Assembly (NCBI GenBank): GCA_027459625.1
Contig: DAIDHP010000012.1
Location: 24,068-88,067 of the forward strand
Reading direction: 5' to 3'
Source of the DNA: Chthonomonadales bacterium
GTDB taxonomy: Bacteria > Armatimonadota > Chthonomonadetes > Chthonomonadales > CAJBBX01
DNA length: 64,000 bases
Under the pieces are notes generated by a model. It had not been told where the DNA came from and searched no databases. It was given only the letters and a program-made list of their open reading frames with translations. A program made the translations under genes and the position numbers. Numbering within the stretch: the first letter of the stretch is position 1; each line of letters begins with the position of its first letter. This document shows, one piece after another, positions 63,893 through 64,000 of this stretch.

Positions 63893-64000
63893 CTCCGATA
63901 CCACGTACTTTCATCGAATTTGGGTATGAGCTGCCAAACGTATCCACAATATCAAATACTCTCTCATCTCTCCCGTCTGAGGAATTCCACGAAACGAAAC

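Overview
This 64 kb window is dense bacterial chromosome of roughly balanced base composition. The gene set points to a free-living, saccharolytic bacterium. It carries many secreted glycosidases (two DUF1680/GH127-type, GH27, GH144-type glycoamylase, GH42-like, GH5-like and a 1323-residue secreted TIM-barrel protein), a DUF1559-type pseudopilin with the H-x9-DG motif, an ECF sigma/anti-sigma/RseB-like operon, and class 1B PyrK/PyrD. The combination resembles Armatimonadota or a related lineage. That placement is an inference from gene content; there is no rRNA here to test it.

Layout. 0-3.3 kb: a RibD_C-type reductase overlapping folE, then purU and a DUF2231-cytochrome c fusion. 3.3-6.1 kb: a reverse-strand GH127 enzyme and tandem tRNA-Leu and tRNA-Glu. 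6.3-10.2 kb: dxr, rseP and an orphan beta-class DNA methyltransferase. 10.2-12.4 kb: a reverse-strand three-gene operon (DUF6062 protein, PH-like unknown, metallophosphoesterase) behind a consensus promoter and a fluoride (crcB-motif) riboswitch. 12.7-17.9 kb: a secreted propeller protein, a GH42-like enzyme and xylB. 17.9-20 kb: groES-groEL with a CIRCE operator. 20-24.4 kb: a G5/3D-domain protein, rsmA, hemL and coaX. 24.5-28.9 kb: ECF sigma, anti-sigma and RseB-like genes, then def-fmt. 28.9-33.2 kb: reverse-strand pseudopilin, NDUFA9-like protein and chemoreceptor. 33.8-38.2 kb: GNAT, YihY/BrkB, surE and pyrK-pyrD. 38.3-41.4 kb: a candidate structured RNA, then GH144-like and GH27 genes. 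41.4-49.4 kb: a reverse-strand type I restriction-modification island (hsdR, HTH/ImmA protein, broken four-helix-bundle gene, frameshifted hsdM fused to hsdS, Rpn-family nuclease). 49.9-53.4 kb: a second GH127 gene, then SAM-I riboswitch and metK. 53.4-60.6 kb: a small secreted protein, a large membrane protein and the 1323-residue secreted protein. 60.6-61.3 kb: an array of degenerate 21-bp repeats in opposed orientations. 61.5-63.9 kb: uppP and a GH5-like enzyme.

Most notable: the riboswitch at 12.3 kb marks the 10.2-12.3 kb operon as probably fluoride-responsive, yet none of its three genes is a known fluoride exporter. Next come the 21-bp repeat array, the interleaved inverted repeats after purU, the cloverleaf-like element near 38.4 kb, and a restriction island with several signs of decay or sequence error. 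Single-base frameshifts appear at about 14.44, 44.10 and 45.45 kb, so assembly error must be excluded before any of these genes is called dead.
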